This document shows, in pieces, positions 27,126-37,037 of a stretch of 64,000 bases of DNA. Source of the stretch: Dysgonomonas mossii DSM 22836 (GTDB lineage Bacteria > Bacteroidota > Bacteroidia > Bacteroidales > Dysgonomonadaceae); contig NZ_GL892005.1 of assembly GCF_000213575.1 (NCBI RefSeq), positions 1-64,000 on the forward strand, in the 5' to 3' direction. The notes under the pieces were generated by a model, which did not search any database, was not told the DNA's origin, and saw only the letters and a list, made by a program, of their open reading frames with translations. The position numbers and the translations under genes were made by a program. The number at the start of each line of letters is the position of its first letter. The first letter of the stretch is position 1.

Positions 27126-28703
27126 ATGGAAAATTTTTCAATCAGTACAGTAGATTTAATTATAGTAGTCTTATACATTATATTTATAATATGGTGGGGG
27201 CTTAAAAATGGGAAAAGTTCGGATTCCCAATCCTATTTTCTTGCCGGGCGGTCGATGCCCTGGTGGATTGTTGGCTTGTCATTATTCGCTGCAAGTATAT
27301 CCAGTACGACATTAATTGGTCAGTCGGGGGATGCTTATGATACAGGGCTTGCTGTTTTCAATTACAATCTGACAGGGATAGTCGTAATGGTATTCTTTGC
27401 AGTATTTTTATTGCCTTTATATATAAGGTCTAAAGTTTTCACAATTCCTGAGTTTTTAGAAAAACGCTTTGATAAACGTTCCCGATTCTATTTTTCAGCA
27501 ATATGCATTATTGGTAATATCTTTTTAGATGCAGCAGGCGCGCTATATGCTGCGGCCTTAATTATCAAATTAATATATCCAGCTGCTGATTTGCAGCTTA
27601 TCATAATTATTTTTGCAGCCATAGCAGCCTCTTATACTATTCCGGGAGGGTTGTCTTCGGTAATAAAAACGGAACTAATACAGGCGATTATATTGATTAT
27701 AGGTTCAATAATACTAACATTCTTCTGTTTCCAACAGGGAGGCGATTATTTTATCGACCTGTATAAGAATGGAGATATTCTGGCAAAACTTATTCGTCCG
27801 ATGGATGATCCTGCCACTCCATGGCTGGGACTAATAGTCGGTATGCCTATCCTGGGTATATATTTCTGGGCGAACAACCAGACAATGGTACAACGCGTAT
27901 TGAGTGCCAAAACGGTTGACGAAGGTCGTAAAGGTGTTATGCTGAACGGATTTCTTACGATGGCAACTCTATTTATAATAGCTATACCCGGACTTATTGC
28001 TAGAGGATTGTTCCCGGGACTCGACCGTCCGGATATGGTATATCCGACCATGGTAATTAACTTAATGCCGATCGGTTTGTTGGCTATTATTTTAGCTGCT
28101 TTGTTATCCGCATTGACATCTGCTCTAAGCGCCATTTTAAATTCGACATCTACCTTATTTACAATGGACTTTTATTCTCACTTCAACAAGAATGCCGATT
28201 CCAAAAAACTGGTAAAAGTGGGAAAAATAGCTTCATTAGTTATCATTGTCTTGGCTGCAATATGGGCTCCACAGATCGGTAAATTCGGCTCATTATTAAA
28301 ATACTACCAGGAGATGCTATCATACATTTCACCTCCAATTGTGGCAGCGTTCCTTCTGGGTATATTCAGTAAAAGGGTAAACGGAAATGGTACTTTCATT
28401 GGGCTGATAAGCGGGTTGGCGATAGCGGTACTGATGCTGTTCTTCCGGCAGGAAATTTTCGGTAACATGCACTTCTTGCTTGTGGTTCCGTTTCTGCTCA
28501 GCGCGAGTATGTTAATTATGTATTTTACAAGCCTGATGAGTCCGGCGCCTGCCTATGGAAAGTTGGTTGATACTACTTTTCGGAAAAATGATCTAGTTGC
28601 GGAGTTCAGAGATCTTAGAGGGAATGCGTGGTATAAAAGTTATTTAGGATGGACAATACTTTTGTTAGGGCTGAGTGCTATTCTTTGGGTCGTATTTTGT
28701 TAG
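27126..28703 (+). CDS. Sodium:solute symporter (SSS family)
   Basis: 525 residues with about 13-14 membrane segments. The N-terminal GLKNGKSSDSQSYFLAGRS and the SISSTTLIGQSG segment are typical of the SSS (SGLT-like) family, in which the latter is near the substrate site. It likely imports a mono- or disaccharide released in the periplasm across the inner membrane using sodium. It reads directly into the GH130 gene (38-base gap), which suggests that the imported sugar is a beta-mannoside cleaved by phosphorolysis. Confidence 0.87.
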   Translation: MENFSISTVDLIIVVLYIIFIIWWGLKNGKSSDSQSYFLAGRSMPWWIVGLSLFAASISSTTLIGQSGDAYDTGLAVFNYNLTGIVVMVFFAVFLLPLYIRSKVFTIPEFLEKRFDKRSRFYFSAICIIGNIFLDAAGALYAAALIIKLIYPAADLQLIIIIFAAIAASYTIPGGLSSVIKTELIQAIILIIGSIILTFFCFQQGGDYFIDLYKNGDILAKLIRPMDDPATPWLGLIVGMPILGIYFWANNQTMVQRVLSAKTVDEGRKGVMLNGFLTMATLFIIAIPGLIARGLFPGLDRPDMVYPTMVINLMPIGLLAIILAALLSALTSALSAILNSTSTLFTMDFYSHFNKNADSKKLVKVGKIASLVIIVLAAIWAPQIGKFGSLLKYYQEMLSYISPPIVAAFLLGIFSKRVNGNGTFIGLISGLAIAVLMLFFRQEIFGNMHFLLVVPFLLSASMLIMYFTSLMSPAPAYGKLVDTTFRKNDLVAEFRDLRGNAWYKSYLGWTILLLGLSAILWVVFC

Positions 28704-28741
28704 TCAATTAATTAAAAATCAATATAATAAAACTTTAATTT

Positions 28742-29758
28742 ATGAAATTGAAAAAATTTCAGGGAAACCCTATTGTGTCTCCCAACGAGAAAAATGACTG
28801 GGAATCATTAGTGACATGCAATCCGGGAGTATACTATGACAACGGAACTTTTTACATGCTCTATCGTGCTGCAGGTAATGATGAAGAACATGTAATCCGA
28901 TTAGGATTGGCGACGAGTAAAGATGGCTTTCATTTCGAAAGAGCTTCGGATGAACCAGTCTTCGGACCTGGAGCAAACAATTTCGACTCAGGTTGTGTGG
29001 AAGATCCGCGTATAGTTAAACTCGATACTGAATATTATGTAACATATGCATACCGCCCCTTTCCTCCAGGGCAATATTGGAAATTTGCTCATGATGTGGT
29101 AAAAGTGCCTAAAGTGGGTGCTAATGCACCTGCAGCAATTGCTAAAAATTTGGGAAATACGGGACTTGCTGTTACTACTGATTTTAAAAGTTTTCGTCGC
29201 TTAGGACGTTTGACCTCCCCGGTTTTGGATGACAGGGATGTAATAATCTTCCCTGAAAAGATAAATGGGCAATATGTATTGATGCATCGGCCAAAGCAAT
29301 ATATAGGAGAAAAATATGGCGTAAAATACCCTTCTATCTGGCTCAAATTTTCTGATGACTTATTAGACTGGGAGGACAAAGAAAGCCATTTGCTCTTAAC
29401 CGGTATTGAAGGCTCATGGGAAGAAAAAATAGGAGGAAGTACCCCGCCTTTGAAAACAGAATATGGTTGGTTGGTTATTTACCATGGTGTTGAAAACGGA
29501 GGTTTGGGTTACTATAGGGCGGGTGCTATCCTTTTAGATTTAGAAAATCCATTGAAGATAATTTCAAAAGCTTCGGATTTCATCCTTGAGCCGGAATACG
29601 ACTACGAGATTGAAGGGTATTACAGAGGGTGCGTATTTCCGACAGGAAATGTAATTGTAGATGACACATTATATGTGTATTACGGAGGTGCAGATAAATA
29701 TGTAGGTGTTGCAACATGCAATATCCATGATTTTATCAAAACATTCAAAAAAGTATAA
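28742..29758 (+). CDS. GH130 beta-mannoside phosphorylase
   Basis: 338 residues without a signal peptide, so cytoplasmic. A five-bladed propeller pattern with the GH130 signature FDSGCVEDPRIV (about 79-90, with the catalytic Asp in EDPR), and DRDVIIFPEK plus HRP (about 160-180). GH130 enzymes split beta-mannosides with phosphate to give mannose-1-phosphate. The short length is more like GH130 subfamily 2 than subfamily 1, but this is by eye. Its substrate is probably a beta-mannosyl disaccharide brought by the symporter. Confidence 0.88.
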   Translation: MKLKKFQGNPIVSPNEKNDWESLVTCNPGVYYDNGTFYMLYRAAGNDEEHVIRLGLATSKDGFHFERASDEPVFGPGANNFDSGCVEDPRIVKLDTEYYVTYAYRPFPPGQYWKFAHDVVKVPKVGANAPAAIAKNLGNTGLAVTTDFKSFRRLGRLTSPVLDDRDVIIFPEKINGQYVLMHRPKQYIGEKYGVKYPSIWLKFSDDLLDWEDKESHLLLTGIEGSWEEKIGGSTPPLKTEYGWLVIYHGVENGGLGYYRAGAILLDLENPLKIISKASDFILEPEYDYEIEGYYRGCVFPTGNVIVDDTLYVYYGGADKYVGVATCNIHDFIKTFKKV

Positions 29759-29800
29759 CAAATCAGCAGGATTGGTAAATTTTTATTCATTGTTTCCCTA

Positions 29801-29808
29801 TACTTTTG
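29801..29808 (+). promoter_or_regulatory. Promoter -7 element for susC
   Basis: TACTTTTG matches TAnnTTTG, 43 bases before the susC start, in the AT-rich gap after GH130. No clear -33 box at the usual distance. Confidence 0.45.
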
Positions 29809-29851
29809 TTTTGTTAACTAGTTATAAATAATATTTAATAAAACTAATCAC

Positions 29852-32800
29852 ATGAAGAAACCTAAAGCCCAAAAAATGTCTATGGGTCTTCTATCCCTTA
29901 AAATGTTTTTTATATGTTTTTTGTTGGGTAGTTTTTGTACGGTACAGAGTGCCGTAAATCAAGATCCTGGAAAAATAACAGTCTCCGGTACTGTTATAGA
30001 TACTAAAGGAGAGCCTCTTATCGGGGTGTCTGTCGTACTGAAGAATGCTGCTGCACATACTGGGACTATTACAGATATAGATGGTAAGTATTCTTTACCC
30101 AATATTCTGTCAAATGGAACATTGGAGTTCTCCAGTATTGGAATGACGAAGCAGGAAATCGCTATTAATAACCGAACAACGATTGATGTAACTATGCAAG
30201 ATGATGCTATTTTGCTCGGAGAAACAGTGGTAATCGGTTATGGTTCGGTAAAGAAAAGCGATTTGACCGGATCTGTAGCTAGTATTAAAACCAATGTTAT
30301 AAGTGATATTCCAGCTAATTCTGTGGAGGGTCTTTTACAAGGACGTGCTGCCGGTGTACAGGTAATCAACTCTTCTCAAGATCCGGGTTCGGGATCGACT
30401 GTGCGCATCCGAGGAAATAGCTCATTACGCGGATCTAATTCTCCTCTGATTGTTGTTGACGGCTTCCCATTGGGTGATGCCGGAGACCTAAAACAGATCA
30501 ATACAGATGATATCGTTTCAATGGAAGTATTAAAAGATGCTTCTGCATCAGCTATATATGGATCTCGAGGAGCAAACGGTGTAATTATAGTTACTACAAG
30601 AAGAGCAAAAAAAGGAACCACAGCGGTTTCAGTAAAACAGCAGCTAACTTTTTCTGAGTTTTCTTCAAAACTAGATTTATGGAGAGATCCCGTACTAATG
30701 GCGATGTTGAATAACGAGAGCCGTATTAATGGCGGTGAACAACCTCTTTATATCGGCGCAGTGAATTCGGCCGGGGTTTATTATCCTTCAATAGAAGAGT
30801 TGCAAACTACATGGACTACCAATACGCGTTGGGATGATCTTGTATTCAGAAATCCAGTGTCAAATAATACTACAATTTCTGTAGCCAGTTCGAACGAAAA
30901 GACAAGTTTCAACTTGAGTGCTAATTACTATACTGATCAGGGTATGTATAAAAAAGATGACTATTCGAAGGGCGGATATAATCTGAATGTCGAACATTAT
31001 ATTTACAGTAATTTTAAAATACGTGCTTCTAATATCCTATACTCGGGAAATAGAGACAATCATGGTGGGCTTGCCTATTGGAGAAATCCGATCTATCCTG
31101 TTTATAACGAAGATGGAACATACTACCAAACTACAGCTACGGACTACGATCATCCTATTGCCCTGCGTGAACTTAGAAAAAATAAAACAAAGATGTTAGA
31201 TGTTATTTCATCGGCAGCATTAGAGTGGCAGATTCTTCCCGAACTTAAATTAACCAGCCAGATAAACTATAAATATGGAAAGTCTACTAACGACCAATAT
31301 TTACCAAAAAAATACACACAGGCCGGAAATGAAAATAAAGGAAGAGGAATTATAGGGAATACAGAAGGACAGAATTTTGTTTCTGAGACATTTGCCAACT
31401 ATTCCAAAATATTCAATGATAAACATGAATTTGACGTTATGGCAGGTCATTCTTTCGAATGGTATCAATATAGAGATTCCTATCTGACAGCCAGTGGTTT
31501 TGTCAACGAGTCTTTAGGAAATGAAAACATGGGAGCAGGTGAACAAGCTAAAAACTTATTATCAAATGGATATTCTAAGAGTAAGCTCCTTTCTTATATG
31601 GGACGCCTTAACTATACTCTTGACAATAAATACTTGGCCACTCTAACTTTCCGTGCCGATGGCTCGTCCAAATTCGGTAAAAATAATAAATGGGCTTATT
31701 TCCCATCAGGAGCATTAAGCTGGAAAGCACACGAAGAAGATTTTGTGAAGAACTGGAAACTATTCGATGAATTGAAATTCCGTCTAAGTTATGGTATATC
31801 GGGTAATCAGGGTATCAGCCCTTACCAAACATTAAGCCGTTATGGAACAACCAAATATTACAATGAAGGAGAATGGCTGACAGCTATCGGTCCTGGTTAT
31901 GTATCGGGAAGTGCAGGACAAGATGGTATTTATAAAGTCTGGAGCGGTATTCCCAATCCTGATCTGAAATGGGAAACAACATCCCAGTGGGATCTTGGTA
32001 TCGATATGGCTTTCTTCAATAGAAGATTAACGGCTACCTTTGATATTTATAATAAAGAAACATCAGACTTACTACGAGAAAGAAACCTTGCATTATCTTC
32101 AGGATATGACCGTATGTGGGTAAATGATGGCAAAATACGCAACCGTGGGTTTGAAGCAACATTCAATGGTATCATAGTGGATACAAAGGATTGGGGATTC
32201 GATGCGACATTTATCTTCTCAATGAATCGCAATAAAGTTTTGGATTTGGGTAGTAGCCTCGAATCTGGATTGATAACCGATCCTCGTACAGGAATGCAAT
32301 ATGAGGTGATTGGAAACCTCCGTGAACAATATCGTGCGTATACCAATATCCTGGCTATCGGGCAACCTATCAATGTTTTCTACGGATACAAAACAAATGG
32401 CATTATACAAACCTTACAAGAAGGGCTTGATGCAGGACTTACAGGAGATTATGCACAACCTGGAGAATTCAAATATCTTAACATCTATGACGGGGATGGC
32501 ACAAAAGGTGTTATAAATGAGAATGATAAATGTATTATTGGAGATCCTAATCCTGATTTTACGGCCAGCCTAAACCTTGCTTTCCGCTGGAAAAATTTTG
32601 ATGCCAGTATATTTCTGAATGGTGTTTTTGGCAACGATGTATTGAATACAAAAATGTTTGGAGATCCGCATAATGCAGCCTTCCGTTGGACACTTGATAA
32701 TCCGACCAATAAATACCCAAGACTAAGAAGTAACCGTCAAACAATGTTATCAGATTATTGGATAGAAGATGGTTCTTTTGTAAGAATACAAAATCTCACA

Positions 32801-32992
32801 GTAGGGTATACATTTAAATTACCAAAACAAAAAGTTTTTGCTGAAAGAGCTCGTCTATATATGAATGCTTCCAATTTATATACATTTAGCAAATTCGACG
32901 GATATGATCCGGAAGTAGATCAAACCGGTATATACGCAGGTGGTTATCCTCGTCTGAGAAAATGGACTGTTGGTATTGATATAACATTCTAA
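29852..32992 (+). CDS. SusC-like TonB-dependent outer-membrane transporter
   Basis: 1046 residues: a signal peptide, a carboxypeptidase-D-like regulatory domain (about 44-125, VSGTVIDTKGEPLIGVSVVLKN), the plug (about 130-250 with IYGSRGANGVIIVTTR), and a 22-strand barrel ending in a beta strand (RKWTVGIDITF). This is a SusC protein: it imports large oligosaccharides across the outer membrane with TonB energy, with the SusD protein as the lid. It is the first gene of the large plus-strand operon and is followed by susD at a gap of 11 bases. Confidence 0.93.
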   Translation: MKKPKAQKMSMGLLSLKMFFICFLLGSFCTVQSAVNQDPGKITVSGTVIDTKGEPLIGVSVVLKNAAAHTGTITDIDGKYSLPNILSNGTLEFSSIGMTKQEIAINNRTTIDVTMQDDAILLGETVVIGYGSVKKSDLTGSVASIKTNVISDIPANSVEGLLQGRAAGVQVINSSQDPGSGSTVRIRGNSSLRGSNSPLIVVDGFPLGDAGDLKQINTDDIVSMEVLKDASASAIYGSRGANGVIIVTTRRAKKGTTAVSVKQQLTFSEFSSKLDLWRDPVLMAMLNNESRINGGEQPLYIGAVNSAGVYYPSIEELQTTWTTNTRWDDLVFRNPVSNNTTISVASSNEKTSFNLSANYYTDQGMYKKDDYSKGGYNLNVEHYIYSNFKIRASNILYSGNRDNHGGLAYWRNPIYPVYNEDGTYYQTTATDYDHPIALRELRKNKTKMLDVISSAALEWQILPELKLTSQINYKYGKSTNDQYLPKKYTQAGNENKGRGIIGNTEGQNFVSETFANYSKIFNDKHEFDVMAGHSFEWYQYRDSYLTASGFVNESLGNENMGAGEQAKNLLSNGYSKSKLLSYMGRLNYTLDNKYLATLTFRADGSSKFGKNNKWAYFPSGALSWKAHEEDFVKNWKLFDELKFRLSYGISGNQGISPYQTLSRYGTTKYYNEGEWLTAIGPGYVSGSAGQDGIYKVWSGIPNPDLKWETTSQWDLGIDMAFFNRRLTATFDIYNKETSDLLRERNLALSSGYDRMWVNDGKIRNRGFEATFNGIIVDTKDWGFDATFIFSMNRNKVLDLGSSLESGLITDPRTGMQYEVIGNLREQYRAYTNILAIGQPINVFYGYKTNGIIQTLQEGLDAGLTGDYAQPGEFKYLNIYDGDGTKGVINENDKCIIGDPNPDFTASLNLAFRWKNFDASIFLNGVFGNDVLNTKMFGDPHNAAFRWTLDNPTNKYPRLRSNRQTMLSDYWIEDGSFVRIQNLTVGYTFKLPKQKVFAERARLYMNASNLYTFSKFDGYDPEVDQTGIYAGGYPRLRKWTVGIDITF

Positions 32993-33003
32993 AACTAATA
33001 ATC

Positions 33004-34542
33004 ATGAAAACAAAAATAAAATTTTTATTAATGTTCTGCTTCATTATGGGCTTTACAGCCTGTAATCTGGATGAAGATCCTTACGGATTCTATTCTGAAG
33101 ATAACTTCTACAAAAGTTCAGAAGATGCAAAAGCTGCTATCAATTATGCATATGCAACACTTACATATTTGGAATATTCTCGAGCACTAGTTTTTCTCGG
33201 GGATATGCCTACCGAAATTATGACGACAAAATCCGATGCTGCAACAGACAATCAATCCTTGAATTTGTGGAAAACAGACAATTTCAATACTAATGGCACT
33301 TTGATGAATTTCTTCAAATATTCATATATTGCTATCAACCGTGCGAATGCGGTTATAAAAAAGCTTCCTGGTACTGATATGCCGGATGATTTAAGAAACC
33401 AATATATGGGAGAGGCTTACTTTTTAAGAGCTTATAATTACTATTATTTGTCATGCAACTTTGGGTTAGTTCCTATTCACAAAGGAGTAGTAGAGACTTT
33501 GGACCAGACTTCAGCTCCACTAGCTGCTAGTATGGATGAATTATATGATTTCATAATAGAAGATTTAAAGTTGGCAGAAGAGTTGATGCCTGTGTATTCT
33601 ACTCCAACTATGGGACGTGTAGATAAGGTTGCAGCACAGGCTTTATTAGCAAAGACATATCTTACTATTGCTTCGGGCAAAGAAAATGGTGTATTGCTTT
33701 TTAAAGACATGAACAAGGATGTAAACTCTATGTACGAAGAAGCCAAAAAGTATGCAGGACGCGTCATGGGATTTGATCCGGCTTATCCTCAACACACTTA
33801 TGGATTCGAAAATGATTTACTGAAAATTTATGATATAGATAATTTTAACGGTAAAGAAAACATTTTCCTAATGTCAATGGATCGGACGGGAGAAAGTGAA
33901 GGACAATATTCCAAAATATCGAAAATGTATATTCCTTATATTGATGGCGCAACGATCTGGCTGAAACAGGGTGATTCAAATGAATATATTAAATCGCATG
34001 ACGGATGGGGCGAATATCGTACCGAAATAGGATTTTACAATAGTTATGATAATGATGACAAGCGTAAGACAGACCTTATCGTTAATAAGATTTATAGTGA
34101 AGATGGAACACTGAAAGCGGAGTGGACTCCGACAGGTGGAAAAATTCCATATCCTTTCTGCCGTAAATTTATCGACCCCAAATTTGACGGAGATAAAACG
34201 AGCACACGTCCCTATCTAATTCGTTATTCTGAGATAGCGTTAGCCTATGCAGAAGCTGCCGGGCCAACATCGGAGGCTTATAGCGCTGTTAATTTTATAC
34301 GTAATCGCGCCGGACTTGGAAACTTAATTTCTGGACTTAACACTAGTGATTTCAGAGAGGCTGTGTACAAAGAACGTAAATATGAGTTGGCTTTCGAAGG
34401 TGCATATTTATACGACTTAAGGCGCCTTAACCGTATAAAAGATATTCAGGAAGTGAAGAATATGGGATTGAATGAAAGCCAATATACTTTTTACCCTATT
34501 CCTCAATCTGAGATTAATTTGAATCCAAGTTTAAGACCTTAA
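33004..34542 (+). CDS. SusD-like surface glycan-binding lipoprotein
   Basis: 512 residues with a lipoprotein signal (lipobox Cys near residue 20, FTACNLDEDP, acidic residues after the Cys as in surface-exposed lipoproteins). The helical tetratricopeptide-like scaffold and C-terminal FYPIPQSEINLNPSL are typical of RagB/SusD. It binds the glycan on the surface and delivers it to SusC. Forms the usual pair with the SusC gene just upstream. Confidence 0.93.
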   Translation: MKTKIKFLLMFCFIMGFTACNLDEDPYGFYSEDNFYKSSEDAKAAINYAYATLTYLEYSRALVFLGDMPTEIMTTKSDAATDNQSLNLWKTDNFNTNGTLMNFFKYSYIAINRANAVIKKLPGTDMPDDLRNQYMGEAYFLRAYNYYYLSCNFGLVPIHKGVVETLDQTSAPLAASMDELYDFIIEDLKLAEELMPVYSTPTMGRVDKVAAQALLAKTYLTIASGKENGVLLFKDMNKDVNSMYEEAKKYAGRVMGFDPAYPQHTYGFENDLLKIYDIDNFNGKENIFLMSMDRTGESEGQYSKISKMYIPYIDGATIWLKQGDSNEYIKSHDGWGEYRTEIGFYNSYDNDDKRKTDLIVNKIYSEDGTLKAEWTPTGGKIPYPFCRKFIDPKFDGDKTSTRPYLIRYSEIALAYAEAAGPTSEAYSAVNFIRNRAGLGNLISGLNTSDFREAVYKERKYELAFEGAYLYDLRRLNRIKDIQEVKNMGLNESQYTFYPIPQSEINLNPSLRP

Positions 34543-34557
34543 TTAAATTTAGAGATC

Positions 34558-35520
34558 ATGAACAAAGTATTAAAATATAGTTTATTTGTAATTTTTGCTA
34601 TCCTTACCCAATCTTGTGTAAAGGATATGCAGGACGACTTGAATGAGGGTGGCTGGAGCAATGACCGAATGGTTTTGGATATAAAATTAAAAAATCAAGT
34701 TGGAAAAGCCGAGATAGCCAGAATAGACGATGCTTCGGGCGAAATAGGATTGTCGTTAAATATAGATGCAATTGAAGATCTTTCTAAAGTAGAGCTAGAA
34801 AAATTACAACTATCGTATGATGCCAAAGCATCAATAAATATTGGTGGCTCATTAGATTTTAGCAATGCTGAAAGAAGTACAATTCTTACAATAACTTCTG
34901 CTACAGGGCTAGTACGTGAGTATAAAATATATGCAACTGAATTCAGGGAAACTGTAATAGGCACCTGGGCTATCAACGATCTAATTGTTTACGGAGGAAC
35001 AGGTCCGGAATATGGAGGAGGAGCAGTTCTCCAACTACAAAGTAAATCGTGGTGCTGGTCTGATAATTATGCACCTAAAACAGAATGCGACAATATCCTG
35101 ACTTTCACAATGGATCAAATTACAGATGAGGGTAATACTTCGGGGATTTGTATCAATAATGCAGGATCGGATGGAAAATATGCAGACTTTATTTTCCAAG
35201 GTTCCCAGAACAAAGATAATCCCGGTGTTGATTTAGACCTGAAACATTTTTATCGTCAAATACCGGAAGGCGAGAGTCGTTGGACACGCAACTATGCACT
35301 TGGAACTATTTCATTTACTGCTGAAGATGGAACAGTAACCACCGGAGTATTGGAAAACGCGGGAACATATGATTTAGGAAATGGAAAATCTGTAACTGTT
35401 AATAATAATGCTTTTTCATTTAACCTGAATGGTACGGATGACTGGGATAATATTTACAGCGATTTTGATAAATTTGCCAAGAAAGCACGTAAATATTACA
35501 TAATGATAACTAAACAATAA
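34558..35520 (+). CDS. Putative surface glycan-binding lipoprotein (SusE position)
   Basis: 320 residues with a lipoprotein signal (TQSCVKDMQDD, Cys near residue 21). An Ig-like domain (about 38-128, ending EYKIYATEF) is followed by a unique beta-rich C-terminal domain with several Trp and Cys (KSWCWSDNYAPKTEC). It sits right after susD, where surface glycan-binding proteins are usually encoded. No enzyme motif is seen. Binding of mannan is an inference from place and fold pattern. Confidence 0.65.
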   Translation: MNKVLKYSLFVIFAILTQSCVKDMQDDLNEGGWSNDRMVLDIKLKNQVGKAEIARIDDASGEIGLSLNIDAIEDLSKVELEKLQLSYDAKASINIGGSLDFSNAERSTILTITSATGLVREYKIYATEFRETVIGTWAINDLIVYGGTGPEYGGGAVLQLQSKSWCWSDNYAPKTECDNILTFTMDQITDEGNTSGICINNAGSDGKYADFIFQGSQNKDNPGVDLDLKHFYRQIPEGESRWTRNYALGTISFTAEDGTVTTGVLENAGTYDLGNGKSVTVNNNAFSFNLNGTDDWDNIYSDFDKFAKKARKYYIMITKQ

Positions 35521-35570
35521 TCATACGGGCAGATAAGCCTTCGGGTTTATCTGTCCATATTTTATAAACA

Positions 35571-37034
35571 ATGAAAAAAGGTTTGTTTTTATTTCTCTCA
35601 GTTCTCGTTCTATCTTGTTCCCAGAAAGAGCCGGATGCAGTAATTTCCATTGATATAAATACCCTCATAAACGATTCTTATATAGGGAATGGAGCACAAT
35701 GGGACCCATACCAACTGGATTACGGTAACGGCAGGCTGGAAATATCCGAAGCCGACTGGAAAAAGCTGTATGACAGGCTCGACTTTATGCGTCCGCAGTT
35801 TATCCGCATTATGGTAAATACCTCTTCATTTCTGGATGACGGAGAATTTACTCCCGGAAAAGGTATGGAAACATTATCGAAAATGCTGGATTACTGCCAG
35901 AGTCGAAATGTAACAGTAATGTTCGGGGATTGGGGATGGAGTGTAATCAATACCCGTGAAGCAAAGATTAACGATAAGAACATGAAACATGCGGCCGAAC
36001 TAGTCGACTACCTTATCAATGAAAAGGGTTATACATGCATCAAATACTACAATCTGATAAACGAACCAAACGGCGACTGGTCATCAACAAATACAAGCTA
36101 TTCCTTATGGGCTTCAGCTATAAAGCAACTTCATAAGAATATGGAAACTTTAAAGTTGAATGACAAAGTTGACATTGTAGGACCCGATGTCGCTATATGG
36201 GGTAAGGACGAAGCATGGTGGATAGACAGCACAGCCGTACAGCTAGGCGATATGGTCGGACTGTATGATATTCATACTTACCCATCTAAGATAACCGTTA
36301 ATTCAGGAGAATATACGGATATTATCAAAGCTTATAAAAACAGTGTACCGGAGGGGAAAAAGATAGTAATGGGAGAAATCGGCTTCAAATTTGTCGAAGA
36401 AGCCGATTCACTTTACAATCAGGATAATATCCGCCGTGCAAAAGCCAAAAAACATGCTTCACTTGAAGATTCACAGATGTTCGTTTACGATTATATGTAC
36501 GGAACGGATATGGCAGATGCCTTATTCCAGACTATCAACAGCGGATATTCGGGTTCAGTGGTATGGATGCTCGACGATGCCATGCACTCCAATGAAGCTC
36601 CCGATAAATTGAAAATATGGGGATTCTGGAATATATTTGGAGAAGAACAGTTTGGAGCTGAGGAAGAGAATGTACGTCCATGGTATTATGCTTGGTCGTT
36701 GTTGAGCAAATATATTCCTGCTAAATCTAAAATCTATATGAGTGATATTATGGGTGATAACAACGTAAAATCGGTAATATCGGGAAAAGACGGTAAATAT
36801 ATGCTCGCCATAGTAAATGTTTCAAAAGAAAAGAAAGAGATAAAGCTGGAAAGTTCGAATATGCCTGAATTAACGGGTTGCAAGAAGTTCGTTTATGCTG
36901 ATGGTACATTGAAAACAGAAGGTGACTATTTACTTTTACCGAATGAAGAGAATCTGAAATTGAATCTCTCAAAAGGAGAACAGTTCACAATGCCTGCTGA
37001 ATCACTCATTGTTTATACAAATTTTGATTATTAA
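35571..37034 (+). CDS. Clan GH-A glycosidase lipoprotein, copy 1
   Basis: 487 residues with lipobox LVLSCSQKEPD (Cys near 17). A TIM barrel with acid/base Glu in INEPNGDW (about 164) and nucleophile Glu in VMGEIGF (about 267), followed by a small C-terminal beta domain, puts it in clan GH-A, GH5-like; I cannot name the family. The SusCD setting suggests a surface endo-acting beta-mannanase or related enzyme. It is a clear paralogue of the next gene (about the same length, same motif spacing), so a tandem duplication. Confidence 0.7.
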   Translation: MKKGLFLFLSVLVLSCSQKEPDAVISIDINTLINDSYIGNGAQWDPYQLDYGNGRLEISEADWKKLYDRLDFMRPQFIRIMVNTSSFLDDGEFTPGKGMETLSKMLDYCQSRNVTVMFGDWGWSVINTREAKINDKNMKHAAELVDYLINEKGYTCIKYYNLINEPNGDWSSTNTSYSLWASAIKQLHKNMETLKLNDKVDIVGPDVAIWGKDEAWWIDSTAVQLGDMVGLYDIHTYPSKITVNSGEYTDIIKAYKNSVPEGKKIVMGEIGFKFVEEADSLYNQDNIRRAKAKKHASLEDSQMFVYDYMYGTDMADALFQTINSGYSGSVVWMLDDAMHSNEAPDKLKIWGFWNIFGEEQFGAEEENVRPWYYAWSLLSKYIPAKSKIYMSDIMGDNNVKSVISGKDGKYMLAIVNVSKEKKEIKLESSNMPELTGCKKFVYADGTLKTEGDYLLLPNEENLKLNLSKGEQFTMPAESLIVYTNFDY

Positions 37035-37037
37035 TAG

